Position numbers and translations under genes: made by a program
Notes under the pieces: model-generated
Database searches by the model: none
The model's input: only the letters and a program-made list of their open reading frames with translations
What the model was told of the DNA's origin: nothing
Source: Bacillus sp. HMF5848
GTDB lineage: Bacteria > Bacillota > Bacilli > Bacillales > HMF5848
NCBI RefSeq assembly: GCF_003944835.1
Contig: NZ_RWIV01000001.1
Location: 690,001-754,000, forward strand
Length of the DNA: 64,000 nt
Direction: 5' to 3'
Shown: positions 6,609-15,732 of the stretch, one piece after another
How the letters are laid out: each line of letters starts with the position of its first letter
Position numbering within the stretch: the stretch's first letter is position 1

Positions 6609-9044
6609 ATGAATAAACAAAAGTTAGTTATGATAGGGAACGGAATGGCTGGTATTCGCACAATTGAAGAGATCCTAAAAACCAATGCAGAAGCTTACGA
6701 GATTACTGTGTTTGGGAACGAGCCACATCCGAATTACAATAGAATTCAGCTTTCAACAGTTCTTCAAGGTGACACAACTATTGAAGACATTATTATGAAT
6801 GACTGGAACTGGTATAAAGAAAACAATATTAACTTACACGTAAACGAAGAGATTGTGGAGATTAATACAGCCGCAAAACTAGTTGTATCAGATAATGGTA
6901 CAAAAACTCCTTATGATGAATTAATTATTGCTACCGGGTCATCGTCATTTATTTTACCTGTACCAGGATCAGACAAAATAGGTGTAACAGGCTTTCGTGA
7001 TATAAAAGATTGTGAAATGATGATCAATACAGCTGAAAAATATAAAAAAGCAGTTGTTATAGGTGGAGGATTACTCGGCTTAGAAGCAGCTCGCGGTCTT
7101 CTTAATTTAGGAATGGAAGTAAAGGTTGTTCATTTAATGAGCCACTTAATGGAGCGTCAGTTAGATGCGACTGCTGCAAAGATGCTTCGTCAAGAGTTAG
7201 AAGCACAAGGCATGGAATTTTTAATGGAAAAGCAAACAGCTGAAATTCTTGGTGACGATCGCGTAACAGGCTTACGTTTTACGGACGGCACAGAAGTAGA
7301 TACAGACTTAGTTGTTATGGCTGTTGGTATTAAACCAAACATCGAACTTGCAAAACAAGCAGGTATAGCGACAAACCGTGGTATTGTTGTGGATGATTTC
7401 ATGGCAACAAGTGTAGCGGATGTATATGCTGTGGGAGAGTGTGCCGAGCACAGAGAAGTAACGTATGGTTTAGTTGCCCCGTTATACGAGCAAGGGAAGG
7501 TGTTAGCAGATGCTCTTGCCAAACAGCAAACAGAAGGATACAAAGGCTCTATTGTTGGGACACAATTAAAGGTATCAGGCGTAGATTTATTCTCAGCAGG
7601 AGAGATTAGCGAAGATGAAAACACAAAATCTATCGTTGTTCACAACGAATTTGAAGGTATTTATAAGAGAGTACTAGTTCGTGATAACCGAATTGTAGGT
7701 ATCTGTTTATATGGTGATACAGCGGATGGTCAAAAGCTATTCCGTATGCTAACTAAAAATGAAGATGTAAGTGGCTTAACAAGTACAGCTATTCTACAAG
7801 CGCAAGGCTGCTGTGGAGGTGGAGGAGCAAGTGATGTTGCTTCTATGCCAGATGATGAACTAGTTTGTGGCTGTAACGGTGTTACAAAAGCAACAATTGT
7901 AGAAGCAATCCGTGAGAAGGACTGTAAAACAGTTGATGAAGTTGGTGGCTGTACGAATGCAGGTCGTTCATGTGGGCGTTGTAAAGGGTTAGTCGGTGAT
8001 ATCTTGGCTTACACTCTTGGTGATGAGTTTGATGCTGCAGCTTCATCTAAAAAGACGGTTTGTGGTTGTACAACATTTAGCCGTGATGAAGTAGTAGAGA
8101 AAATTAAAGAACTTGGCTTATCAACAGTGAAAGAAGTTATGAATGTACTAGAGTGGAAGAACGAAGAGGGTTGTACAAAATGTCGTCCAGCCTTGAACTA
8201 CTACCTAGGTATGATCCATCAGGACCTATACCGGGATGAACGTAATTCACGATTGGTGAATGAAAAAATGCATGCGAACATTCAAAAGGATGGGACATAC
8301 TCTGTTGTTCCACGTATGTACGGTGGTGTGACAACTGCTCAAGATTTGAAGAAAATCGCTGAGGTTGCTGAAAAATACAATGTACCTCTTGTGAAGCTTA
8401 CAGGTGGGCAACGTATCGGATTATTCGGTGTGAAGAAAGAAGATTTAGTTGCTATTTGGGAAGAGTTAGATATGCCATCAGGTTACGCATACGGTAAAAC
8501 ATTACGTACAGTTAAAACATGTGTGGGCGCACAGTTCTGTCGCTATGGAACACAAGACTCTATGAAACTAGGTATTGAGCTTGAAAAGAAATTCGAACGT
8601 CTTGATACACCACATAAAGTAAAAATGGGAGTTTCAGCTTGTCCACGTAACTGTGCAGAGGCTGGTATCAAAGATATTGGCTATGTTGGTGTTGACGGTG
8701 GTTGGGAGCTTTACGTAGCAGGAAATGGTGGTACGGACTTACGAGCAGGCGATCTTCTATGCACGGTGAAAACGGAAGAGGAAGTCATGGAAATGACAAG
8801 TGCTTACCTACAATACTATCGTGAAACAGCAACGTATTTAGAACGCACGTCTGTGTGGTTAGAGCGTGTTGGTTTAGAGCATGTTCAAGCGGTACTAGCA
8901 GATGAACAAACGCGTAAAGAGCTTAATGCTCGCTTAGATAAAACAGTAGAACGTTATAACGAGCCTTGGAGAGAGGCTATTGATAATAAAGACATTCAAG
9001 AAAAATATTATGCAGTTCGTAACATTCCAGTGGAGGTTAAATAA
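6609..9044 (+). CDS. nasD: Nitrite reductase [NAD(P)H] large subunit
   Basis: 811 residues, close to B. subtilis NasD (about 805). It reduces nitrite to ammonium with six electrons from NAD(P)H, in the cytoplasm. Domains in order: FAD-binding (MIGNGMAGIRT at the N-terminus) and NAD-binding (VVIGGGLLGLEAARGL near 150) disulfide-reductase fold; BFD-like [2Fe-2S] region with CGCNG and CTNAGRSCGRCKG around 420-465; a second cysteine set CGCTTF / EGCTKC around 495-535; then the sulfite/nitrite reductase region with siroheme/[4Fe-4S] ligands in CVGAQFC and CPRNC (about 640-685). The ATG at 6609 follows GGAGGG at good spacing; an in-frame ATG at 6570 has no ribosome site. First gene of the nasDE-nasF-sirBC operon, behind FNR-type sites. 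Confidence 0.95.
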   Translation: MNKQKLVMIGNGMAGIRTIEEILKTNAEAYEITVFGNEPHPNYNRIQLSTVLQGDTTIEDIIMNDWNWYKENNINLHVNEEIVEINTAAKLVVSDNGTKTPYDELIIATGSSSFILPVPGSDKIGVTGFRDIKDCEMMINTAEKYKKAVVIGGGLLGLEAARGLLNLGMEVKVVHLMSHLMERQLDATAAKMLRQELEAQGMEFLMEKQTAEILGDDRVTGLRFTDGTEVDTDLVVMAVGIKPNIELAKQAGIATNRGIVVDDFMATSVADVYAVGECAEHREVTYGLVAPLYEQGKVLADALAKQQTEGYKGSIVGTQLKVSGVDLFSAGEISEDENTKSIVVHNEFEGIYKRVLVRDNRIVGICLYGDTADGQKLFRMLTKNEDVSGLTSTAILQAQGCCGGGGASDVASMPDDELVCGCNGVTKATIVEAIREKDCKTVDEVGGCTNAGRSCGRCKGLVGDILAYTLGDEFDAAASSKKTVCGCTTFSRDEVVEKIKELGLSTVKEVMNVLEWKNEEGCTKCRPALNYYLGMIHQDLYRDERNSRLVNEKMHANIQKDGTYSVVPRMYGGVTTAQDLKKIAEVAEKYNVPLVKLTGGQRIGLFGVKKEDLVAIWEELDMPSGYAYGKTLRTVKTCVGAQFCRYGTQDSMKLGIELEKKFERLDTPHKVKMGVSACPRNCAEAGIKDIGYVGVDGGWELYVAGNGGTDLRAGDLLCTVKTEEEVMEMTSAYLQYYRETATYLERTSVWLERVGLEHVQAVLADEQTRKELNARLDKTVERYNEPWREAIDNKDIQEKYYAVRNIPVEVK

Positions 9045-9045
9045 T

Positions 9046-9366
9046 ATGGATGCAACTAAAAAGCGTATTGCTGTCGCTCGATATGAAGAATTACAAATTG
9101 GTTATGGTCAAACAGTCAAAATTGATGACTTACAAATTGCCCTTTTTAAAATAACAGATGGTCGCGTATTTGCCATCGAAGATAAAAGTCCACATCCGAA
9201 AGGCGGCGTCCTTTCGGAGGGACTCGTTAGCGGAGAGTATGTATTTTGTCCCGTTTACGACTTAAAGATCTCATTAGTAACTGGTATGGTGCAAGCGCCT
9301 GATACAGGTCAGGTTACAACGTATGAAGTTGATGTTACGGATGGAGTAGTTTCTATAATTTTATAA
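9046..9366 (+). CDS. nasE: Nitrite reductase small subunit
   Basis: 106 residues, the usual NasE/NirD length. It has a Rieske-like beta fold (HPKGGVLSEGLVSGEYVFCP), but as in other NirD proteins the Cys/His ligands of a true [2Fe-2S] Rieske centre are missing. It partners NasD in the NAD(P)H nitrite reductase. The ATG at 9046 lies one base after the nasD stop codon and follows GGAGG within the end of nasD, so expression is translationally coupled. The next gene is 233 bases away, an unusual gap for this operon. Confidence 0.92.
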   Translation: MDATKKRIAVARYEELQIGYGQTVKIDDLQIALFKITDGRVFAIEDKSPHPKGGVLSEGLVSGEYVFCPVYDLKISLVTGMVQAPDTGQVTTYEVDVTDGVVSIIL

Positions 9367-9381
9367 AAAAAATGGCTAGCT

Positions 9382-9444
9382 ACTCTGCAAGACGCTTAGT
9401 CGACACGAAAAAGAATGGTGAATGAGTGTCATGTCGTGCAGAGT
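9382..9444 (+). other. Inverted repeat in the nasE-nasF gap
   Basis: ACTCTGCA (9382-9389) and TGCAGAGT (9437-9444) are perfectly complementary, with an inner GACAC/GTGTC pair. No T-tract follows, so an RNA-processing or stabilising stem is as likely as a weak terminator. Confidence 0.4.
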
Positions 9445-9540
9445 TAAGGCTCAGCACCTACCAAGAATAATACAAACTTAATACCCGGACATAGATGACG
9501 AAGATTCTGGCTGGAATAATAGACTTAAGAAAAAAGACAT

Positions 9541-9570
9541 TTGACACAAAGGCAGAGGCAAACAGATATA
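9541..9570 (+). promoter_or_regulatory. Possible internal promoter for nasF
   Basis: TTGACA at 9541-9546 and GATATA at 9565-9570 with an 18-base spacer, about 30 bases before nasF. This would let siroheme synthesis run independently of the FNR-type promoter. Confidence 0.45.
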
Positions 9571-9599
9571 AATAAACAACACAGTGGGGGGATACAACC

Positions 9600-11090
9600 A
9601 TGATGCAAGCAGGTAAAGTATATTTAGTAGGAGCAGGTCCTGGGGATATAGGTCTTATCACAGTAAAAGGTTTAGAAGCTATTCAAAAGGCAGATGTCAT
9701 TTTATATGACCGTCTAGCTAATCCGAAGCTTCTAGACTTTGCAAAGCAAGATGCAGAATTAATATATTGTGGTAAGTTACCTAATCGTCATATTTTACGA
9801 CAAGAAGCTATCAATGCCCTTTTAGTTGAAAAAGCAAGTGAAGGAAAGCTTGTAACAAGATTAAAAGGTGGCGACCCAAGTGTGTTCGGTCGTGTAGGAG
9901 AAGAAGCTGAAGCTCTAGCTGATGCTGGTATTCAATATGATATTGTTCCTGGTATCACGTCTGGAATTGCTGCTGCAGCCTATGCTGGTATCCCTGTTAC
10001 TCACCGTGAGTATGGAAATTCGTTTGCTGTTGTGACTGCTCACGATAAGTCTAAAAATGGTCAGCCTTCTATTGATTGGGAAGGACTTGTCCGCGGTATC
10101 GATACGGTAGCTTTTTACATGGGAGTTGCCAATCTACCATATATTTGTGAAAATATGATCAAACATGGTAAATCTCCTCAGACTCCAGTCATTCTTATTC
10201 AGTGGGGAACTTTCGGGCGTCAAAAGACATTACAAGGTACGTTAGAAACGATTGCGGAGCTTGTACAACGTGAAAAATTCACAAACCCAGCGATTACACT
10301 TGTTGGAGATATTGTAGCCATTCGTGAAAAAATACAATGGTTTGAAAAAAAACCACTGTATGGTCGTCAAATTTTACTAGCTAGAACAACAGAAGGAAAT
10401 AGTACGCTTGCAAAACAATTGTCCGATGAAGGGGCAGATGTTATTGAATTTCCGAAATGGAAGCAAACAAAAACTTCTATTGAGGCTAGTAAGTTAGCTA
10501 CAGTAGTTGATTATGATAAAATACTATTTACATCACCAAATAGTGTGCAACATTTTTTCGAGCAACTTTTGGATGCTCAGTTAGATATTCGCTCTATTAA
10601 AGCAGAATTGTATGGTGTTTCTAGTAAATCTGTTGCCGCTTTAAAAGGAAAAGGATTACTTGCAAAACTAGCTGTTGATATGGAAAAACAAGGCTCACTT
10701 TTAATAGTTGGTGATGATACTATTGAGCAAAATGAGATATATTATACGTATGAATACGGCACACACGATACTCTTATAACTAGCAAAAAACAGGTCGACG
10801 AAGCGTATTTCCCTATCTTTTTACGTATGCTAGAGGAAGCTGCTATTGATACGATTGTATTACCAAGTTCAGCATCTGTTTCAACGTTATATGAAGGGTT
10901 AAAAGGATGCGGTATCGATAAGAATGATTTTTTTAATAATAAAAAAGTAATATGTATGGGTCAACAGACGCGTATGATGGCAGAATTAAATCAAGTGTCG
11001 ATTAGTACGACCCTTGCATATCCAACAGCAGCTACATTAATAGAGTGTCTTACAACAACACGTGAGGCGCAACTTGTTTCATTAAGCTAG
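9600..11090 (+). CDS. nasF: Uroporphyrinogen-III C-methyltransferase / HemD-like fusion
   Basis: 496 residues. The N-terminal ~250 residues are an SAM-dependent uroporphyrinogen-III methyltransferase (VGAGPGDIGLITVKG, LYDRL, RLKGGDPSVFGR, PVTHRE, MGV), making precorrin-2 for siroheme. The C-terminal half, after EKKPLYGRQILLARTTEGNS, resembles uroporphyrinogen-III synthase (HemD: LFTSPNSVQHFFEQL, LPSSASVSTLYEGL). The same fusion is seen in B. subtilis NasF (483 residues). ATG after a GGGGGGA site. It provides the siroheme needed by NasD and is followed by sirB and sirC, so the three siroheme steps are encoded in order. Confidence 0.92.
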   Translation: MMQAGKVYLVGAGPGDIGLITVKGLEAIQKADVILYDRLANPKLLDFAKQDAELIYCGKLPNRHILRQEAINALLVEKASEGKLVTRLKGGDPSVFGRVGEEAEALADAGIQYDIVPGITSGIAAAAYAGIPVTHREYGNSFAVVTAHDKSKNGQPSIDWEGLVRGIDTVAFYMGVANLPYICENMIKHGKSPQTPVILIQWGTFGRQKTLQGTLETIAELVQREKFTNPAITLVGDIVAIREKIQWFEKKPLYGRQILLARTTEGNSTLAKQLSDEGADVIEFPKWKQTKTSIEASKLATVVDYDKILFTSPNSVQHFFEQLLDAQLDIRSIKAELYGVSSKSVAALKGKGLLAKLAVDMEKQGSLLIVGDDTIEQNEIYYTYEYGTHDTLITSKKQVDEAYFPIFLRMLEEAAIDTIVLPSSASVSTLYEGLKGCGIDKNDFFNNKKVICMGQQTRMMAELNQVSISTTLAYPTAATLIECLTTTREAQLVSLS

Positions 11091-11101
11091 GAGGATTCAT
11101 A

Positions 11102-11839
11102 TTGGAAGCAGTATGTTATATTGGACACGGCAGTCGCACAGAGCAAGGAAACAAAGCGTTTGTGGCATTTATTAAAGGTGTAATGTCTATAGTTGACGCA
11201 CCTATACAAGAGTATGGTTTTATGGAATTGGCGGAACCTTCTATTCCTGATGCCATTGAAAAATGTGTAAACCAAGGCGCGACTGTTGTAAAAGTAATGC
11301 CAGTGTTATTATTGCCTGGTATACATGCTAACTTTGATATTCCAAGTTTTGTAGAAAAAGCACGTAAGAAATATCCAGATGTCACATTTTTATATGGGAC
11401 ACCGCTTGCGGGTGATGATTTAATGCTCGAAGTATTTCATGATCGCTTGCAGTCGTGCGGAGCAGTGGCGGATGAGAAGTCTGCTGTGTTGCTTGTTGGT
11501 CACGGGAGTCGCGATAATCAAGCAGCAGAAGCATTTATGGAATTAGCAAGCAACTATAGAAAGCAGTCTAGTTTTGAGGTGCATGTAGGGTATTTAAAAA
11601 TGACAGAACCATTTTTCGGAGACGTACTTGAGGAAATGCTAAAGTCTGAAGAGTATACAAACATTTACGTCCTGCCATTTCTATTGTTTACCGGTGGTTT
11701 TGCAGAACAAATAAAGAAAGTAATATCTTACTATCAAGAGCATTACGAAACAAAAGTAATTTCACAGTGTGATCCGGTTGGATTTGATGAAAAACTACAG
11801 CTTTTACTAAAAAAGCGTGTACTTGAAGTGCGAGGGTGA
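11102..11839 (+). CDS. sirB: Sirohydrochlorin ferrochelatase
   Basis: 245 residues with two tandem CbiX-type chelatase domains: GHGSRTEQGN at the N-terminus and GHGSRDNQAAE near residue 135. The first half also has MELAEPSIPDAI and LLPGIHANFDIP, with a catalytic histidine in HAN. It inserts Fe2+ into sirohydrochlorin. TTG start after AGGAGG (11 bases after the nasF stop). Similar in size to B. subtilis SirB (YlnE). Cytoplasmic; part of the nas/sir operon. Confidence 0.9.
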   Translation: MEAVCYIGHGSRTEQGNKAFVAFIKGVMSIVDAPIQEYGFMELAEPSIPDAIEKCVNQGATVVKVMPVLLLPGIHANFDIPSFVEKARKKYPDVTFLYGTPLAGDDLMLEVFHDRLQSCGAVADEKSAVLLVGHGSRDNQAAEAFMELASNYRKQSSFEVHVGYLKMTEPFFGDVLEEMLKSEEYTNIYVLPFLLFTGGFAEQIKKVISYYQEHYETKVISQCDPVGFDEKLQLLLKKRVLEVRG

Positions 11840-11844
11840 TAACG

Positions 11845-12465
11845 ATGGACCCGTTATACCCTGTCATGCTTCATTTAGCTGGTAAACATGTAGTGGTAGT
11901 TGGTGGGGGCGTTATTGCAACGAGAAAAGTCATGGGCTTTCTTGAAGCAAACGCCTCTATTACTGTCGTAAGTCCGCAAGTTACTGAAAGGCTGCAGTTT
12001 TTAATTGAGGAAGGAACTATTGATTGGCGTAAAAAGTTATTTACTGACGATGACGTGGAGGACGCCTTCATGGTGGTTGCAGCGACAAATAATCGAGAGT
12101 TAAATTGTATGATACGCGAGTCATGTCAGTCGACTCAGCTGTTTCTGAGTATTGATGATCCTTTACAGTCTGACTTTGTTGTTCCATCTGTGATACGTCG
12201 TGGTAAGCTTACTTTAGCAGTTTCTACGGGAGGAGCAAGCCCTAAGTTAGCTGCAAAAATCCGTCGTGAGCTGGAAAATATGTACGACGATACATACGAA
12301 GCATACGTAGAGTTTTTATATGAATGTCGACAAGTAATTTTAAGTAAAGTTTCAGATCCATCTGTAAAAAGTAAACTGCTTGCAGAGATTATAGATGATC
12401 GTTTTAGATTGGCAAGTAACCGCGACGAACTATTTCAACAGTTACTTGATGAGTCTATGGAATAG
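11845..12465 (+). CDS. sirC: Precorrin-2 dehydrogenase
   Basis: 206 residues. The N-terminal Rossmann fold (VVVVGGGVIATRKVMGFL) binds NAD+, and SVIRRGKLTLAVSTGGASPKLA is the conserved CysG/SirC segment. It oxidises precorrin-2 to sirohydrochlorin. The length matches Bacillus megaterium SirC (~200) rather than the shorter B. subtilis YlnF. ATG 11845 is preferred because GAGGGTGAT sits 7 bases upstream; a GTG at 11836 would overlap the sirB stop. Five bases separate sirB and sirC. Confidence 0.88.
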   Translation: MDPLYPVMLHLAGKHVVVVGGGVIATRKVMGFLEANASITVVSPQVTERLQFLIEEGTIDWRKKLFTDDDVEDAFMVVAATNNRELNCMIRESCQSTQLFLSIDDPLQSDFVVPSVIRRGKLTLAVSTGGASPKLAAKIRRELENMYDDTYEAYVEFLYECRQVILSKVSDPSVKSKLLAEIIDDRFRLASNRDELFQQLLDESME

Positions 12466-12478
12466 CGAGGGAAAGCTT

Positions 12479-12703
12479 ATGAGTTATGGGATTACATTTA
12501 TTGATTTCCTTAGATTTCTTGATATGTCTGTTAAGCTCTATAACGAGCAAATTGCCCTAAACGACGGCGAAATGATTGCTCTCCGCAATATATTTCGACA
12601 GCTAGATGAAAGTGAGAAACAGTTTATTCGGGAAAAGTATGGAGAAGAAGTAGATTTTCTTGAAAACTACCAGGGCGTTAGAAAGCGTAAAAATAAAGAC
12701 TAG
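12479..12703 (+). CDS. Small protein at the end of the siroheme operon
   Basis: 74 residues, charged and helical (FIDFLRFLDMSVKLYNEQIAL, LRNIFRQLDESEKQFIREKYG, abridged). It starts 13 bases after sirC with GCGAGGG upstream of the ATG, and the operon terminator follows directly, so it is cotranscribed. Family not recognised, and no cysteine or metal motif. It could be a regulator or assembly factor of nitrite reductase, but only gene order suggests this. Confidence 0.55.
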   Translation: MSYGITFIDFLRFLDMSVKLYNEQIALNDGEMIALRNIFRQLDESEKQFIREKYGEEVDFLENYQGVRKRKNKD

Positions 12704-12706
12704 GAG

Positions 12707-12737
12707 ATTGTCCCAATATTAGGGGCAATTTTTTTTG
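12707..12737 (+). terminator. Terminator of the nas/sir operon
   Basis: ATTGTCCC / GGGGCAAT stem with a seven-base loop followed by eight T residues, three bases after the last stop codon. Confidence 0.85.
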
Positions 12738-12914
12738 TAGAAAGTAATTGTAGAAAGTAAGGAGGGCTGTTCATCGGGGTGATGAGAAGCTTTCTTTGCG
12801 TGATTAGTCCTGTTCTTTGTCTGGTGGCTGTGACGAGGTAGTGCTATTCAATATGTATTATGTAAAGGTGGAACAGATTGCAGGTGCAATTCTGTAGGAG
12901 ACAGCATCGAATCC
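12738..12914. other. Intergenic flank of the repeat array
   Basis: Contains a short direct repeat (GTAGAAAGTAA at 12736-12746, repeated after one T) but no convincing gene. It leads into the 21-bp repeat array. Confidence 0.4.
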
Positions 12915-12919
12915 AGAAT

Positions 12920-13631
12920 TAGCGCATAAACCTCAGTATTTCACGCATAAACCCCGGGAATTGACGCATAAACCTCAGTATTTCACGCATAAACCTCGAA
13001 AATTGGCGCATAAACCTCAAAATTTCACGCATAAACCCCAAGATTTGGCGCATAAACCCCGAAATTTCACGCATAAACCCCGGGAATTGGCGCATAAACC
13101 TCAAAATTTCACACATAACCCCCGGGAATTGACGCATAAACCTCGGGGTTTGGCGCATAGCCCCCGGGAATTGACGCATAAATCTCAAGATTTCACGCAT
13201 AACCCCCGGGAGTTGACGCATAAATCTCGGGGTTTGGCGCATAAACTCCAAGATTTGGCGCATAAACCGCAAGATTTCGCGCATAAACATCGGAAAATGG
13301 CGCATAAACTTCAAGATTTGGCTCATAAACTTCAAGAATTCACGCATACACATCAAGGTTTCACGCATAAACCCCGGGAATTGACTCAGAAATCTCAAGA
13401 TTTCACGCATAAATCTCAGAAATTGGCGCATAAACTCCAAGATTTGGCGCATAAACCCCGGGAATTGACGCATAAATCTCGGGGTTTGGCGCATAAACTC
13501 CAAGATTTGGCGCATAACCCCCGGGAGTTGACGCATAAATCTCGGGGTTTGGCGCATAAACTCCAAGATTTGGCGCATAAACCCCGGGAATTGGCGCATA
13601 AACCCCGAAATTTCACGCATACCCCAACTCT
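12920..13631. repeat. 21-bp minisatellite, about 34 copies
   Basis: Tandem repeats of exactly 21 bases with core (G/C)(G/A)CGCATAAA followed by a variable CC(T/C)C(A/G)(A/G)(A/G)(A/T)TT half. Units alternate mainly between TTCACGCAT, TTGACGCAT and TTGGCGCAT joints, and higher-order blocks recur (the segment near 13435-13500 is almost repeated at 13500-13570). Because 21 is a multiple of three, long frames stay open on both strands: THKPREL-like heptads on plus and FMRQFPG-like heptads on minus. Neither frame has a convincing ribosome site. There are no unique spacers, so this is not CRISPR. Twenty-one bases is two B-DNA turns, so the core always faces the same side. Confidence 0.9.
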
Positions 13632-13721
13632 CGAAGTCAAGTTCTAAATCTTGAAACTACACAGCACATATAGGCTAATGCACACTCATATATATAGGTA
13701 AAAACCTAAGGAGCAATTGCT

Positions 13722-15455
13722 ATGCAATCTGAGAACCGAAATATAGTGTTACCAAGAGTATTAAGTTTATTTCCAGCACCCGTTAGAACAGTAAATGGAA
13801 TCGAATGGGGTTATATAAACAGTAAAGGTCGCTTTATCATTAAACCACAATTTAGTGTGGTAATGGATTTCCAGGATAATGGTTTTGCTATTGTGTCAAA
13901 GGAAGGTAAATATGGTGTAATCAATGAGAGCGGTCAATTTATTGTCAGACCGAAATACGAAAGCATCATGCCTTTTTCACAAGGGCTTGCAGTCGTTACC
14001 ACTGAAAAGGGATATAGTGTTATTAACGAGAAAGGGAGAATCATAACACAAAAGGCTTACAAGTTTATTGGAGATTATGAAAACGATTTTGCTTTAGTCG
14101 CAGATACAACAGAGGAATATCCATATGCCTATGGATACTTAAATAAGCGTGGAAGAGTTGCTATTCCTATTCAGTTTAAGGGCGCTACTAATTTTTATGA
14201 GGGAGTAGCAGTTGTGCAAAAAGAGGATGACAAGTTTGTACTCATTAATCAACAAGGAGACATTTTGAAGGAGTATGACTACCCATTTGTCGGTGAACAC
14301 ACAGGTTCATATCTTGTTTTTCAGCAGGAAGAAGGAGGATTATACGGATATATTGAAGAGAATGGTAATGTTGTAATTAGCCCGCAGTTTCAATTCGCTC
14401 AACCGTTTCAGCATGACCTTGCCGTAGTTACGGTCCCGAACAAAGGTGTAGGGCTGATTGATTCCGAAGGGAAATTTATACTCAAGCCAAAGTATTCAGA
14501 TATTAAGGTGCTGGATAAAAAGCGATATGCTGTAGGTAGGGCAATTAATAGTGAAAAACCTTATTTGGGAAGTGTTTACGCCGTTGCTGATGCAAACGGA
14601 CAATTTCTAAGCGAATTTATATATTATGATATAACGCCATATATGAATGGCTTCGCTTCAGCTAATAATAAACAGGAGACCTTTTTTATAAGTAAAAGCG
14701 GACAAATTGCGGAAGGACTACCTGTTTTAAAGGGCGTAGGATCATTGCACTTAGAAGGGGACGTTGTTAAGGCGGTAATAGATGACATAGTTTCCTACTA
14801 TACTCGTGACGGAAAACTGTTATATAGAGAAAATATGGTTATTACATTAAACCGTCAATATGCTGTTAAAGTTAGAAAGTTTAAGCCAAATACTAATTAT
14901 CTAGTATATTACCCACAAGTACAAGGTATGCCGAATGGCACGATGGAACGGCGTGTAAACGAAGAATTAAAGGAGCTCTCGAATGTAATAGACATAAAAC
15001 CGGATAAGCAATTGGAATACTCATATGAAGGCGATTTTAGTATCCAGTTTTTTAAAAAGAAATTGCTCGTATTAAAATTGTTTGCTTATAATTACCCTTT
15101 TGGTGCGGCTCATGGAATGCCATCGGAAACGTATCCCCATATAAATCTTCAAACGGGGCAATTTCATAATTTAAGCGATCTATTTAAGGAAGACAGTCGG
15201 TATATTGAAGTATTAAGTGACGTAATACAAACTCAAATTGATACGAACTCTGAATATGACTATGTATTTCCAGACAGTTATAATGGAATTAGACTTGATC
15301 AGCCCTTTTATGTGAATGAAAAAGCAGTGTATATATACTTTGAACCGTATGAGATTGCTCCTTATGCAGCGGGATTTCCGACTTTTCGAATACCATTTAA
15401 GGAGATTCACGATATCATTAACACAAGTGGTTCTTTCTGGAAATCATTTCATTGA
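13722..15455 (+). CDS. WG-repeat protein with DUF3298 domain
   Basis: 577 residues. Residues ~25-300 contain about seven WG repeats (WGYINSKGRFIIKPQF, YGVINESGQFIVRPKY, YGYIEENGNVVISPQF and similar), each a short beta meander. Residues ~385-570 look like a DUF3298/DUF4163 module (FAYNYPFGAAHGMPSE, then LFKEDSRYIEVLSDVI and PYAAGFPTFRIPF), as found in the extracytoplasmic part of RsiV. No signal peptide is evident at the N-terminus (starts MQSENRNIV), so location is uncertain. RsiV-type domains bind ligands such as lysozyme; that is not demonstrated here. ATG after AAGGAGC. Monocistronic, with a terminator about 15 bases downstream. Confidence 0.8.
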   Translation: MQSENRNIVLPRVLSLFPAPVRTVNGIEWGYINSKGRFIIKPQFSVVMDFQDNGFAIVSKEGKYGVINESGQFIVRPKYESIMPFSQGLAVVTTEKGYSVINEKGRIITQKAYKFIGDYENDFALVADTTEEYPYAYGYLNKRGRVAIPIQFKGATNFYEGVAVVQKEDDKFVLINQQGDILKEYDYPFVGEHTGSYLVFQQEEGGLYGYIEENGNVVISPQFQFAQPFQHDLAVVTVPNKGVGLIDSEGKFILKPKYSDIKVLDKKRYAVGRAINSEKPYLGSVYAVADANGQFLSEFIYYDITPYMNGFASANNKQETFFISKSGQIAEGLPVLKGVGSLHLEGDVVKAVIDDIVSYYTRDGKLLYRENMVITLNRQYAVKVRKFKPNTNYLVYYPQVQGMPNGTMERRVNEELKELSNVIDIKPDKQLEYSYEGDFSIQFFKKKLLVLKLFAYNYPFGAAHGMPSETYPHINLQTGQFHNLSDLFKEDSRYIEVLSDVIQTQIDTNSEYDYVFPDSYNGIRLDQPFYVNEKAVYIYFEPYEIAPYAAGFPTFRIPFKEIHDIINTSGSFWKSFH

Positions 15456-15492
15456 AAACGGCGGTGAACAAATGTTTACCGTCTGTTTTTTA
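15453..15492 (+). terminator. Probable terminator
   Basis: GGTGAAC / GTTTACC core stem with flanking ACGG/CTGT pairs, then a T6 tract, immediately after the WG-repeat gene. Confidence 0.6.
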
Positions 15493-15732
15493 TGGGAAAT
15501 TGATATAGTAGTAGGGCAGGTCAACGTTAAAATACCTTTTGCTATGTCGAAAATGCATGTTCAGGAAAAAGAGCGGGTCATGAGCGGCAGCATTACACAT
15601 TTGTAGCGAAATTTGTCGCCTAGTTAGTTTGTGCTTCTAGTTAGTCAAATAAATTAACAAGGGAGAATTAAACAACAAAATAGGTACATGGTAAAATAGA
15701 GTTATGTTTCATATGAGAATAGGGGAGTTATT

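Noticed and set aside
12920-13631. CRISPR array
   Set aside because: Units are contiguous 21-mers with no unique spacers and there are no cas genes.
12919-13647. Long open frames of heptad repeats on both strands
   Set aside because: They arise because the 21-base unit is a multiple of three and lacks stops; the plus frame has no ATG and neither has a convincing ribosome site, so I list a repeat rather than a gene.
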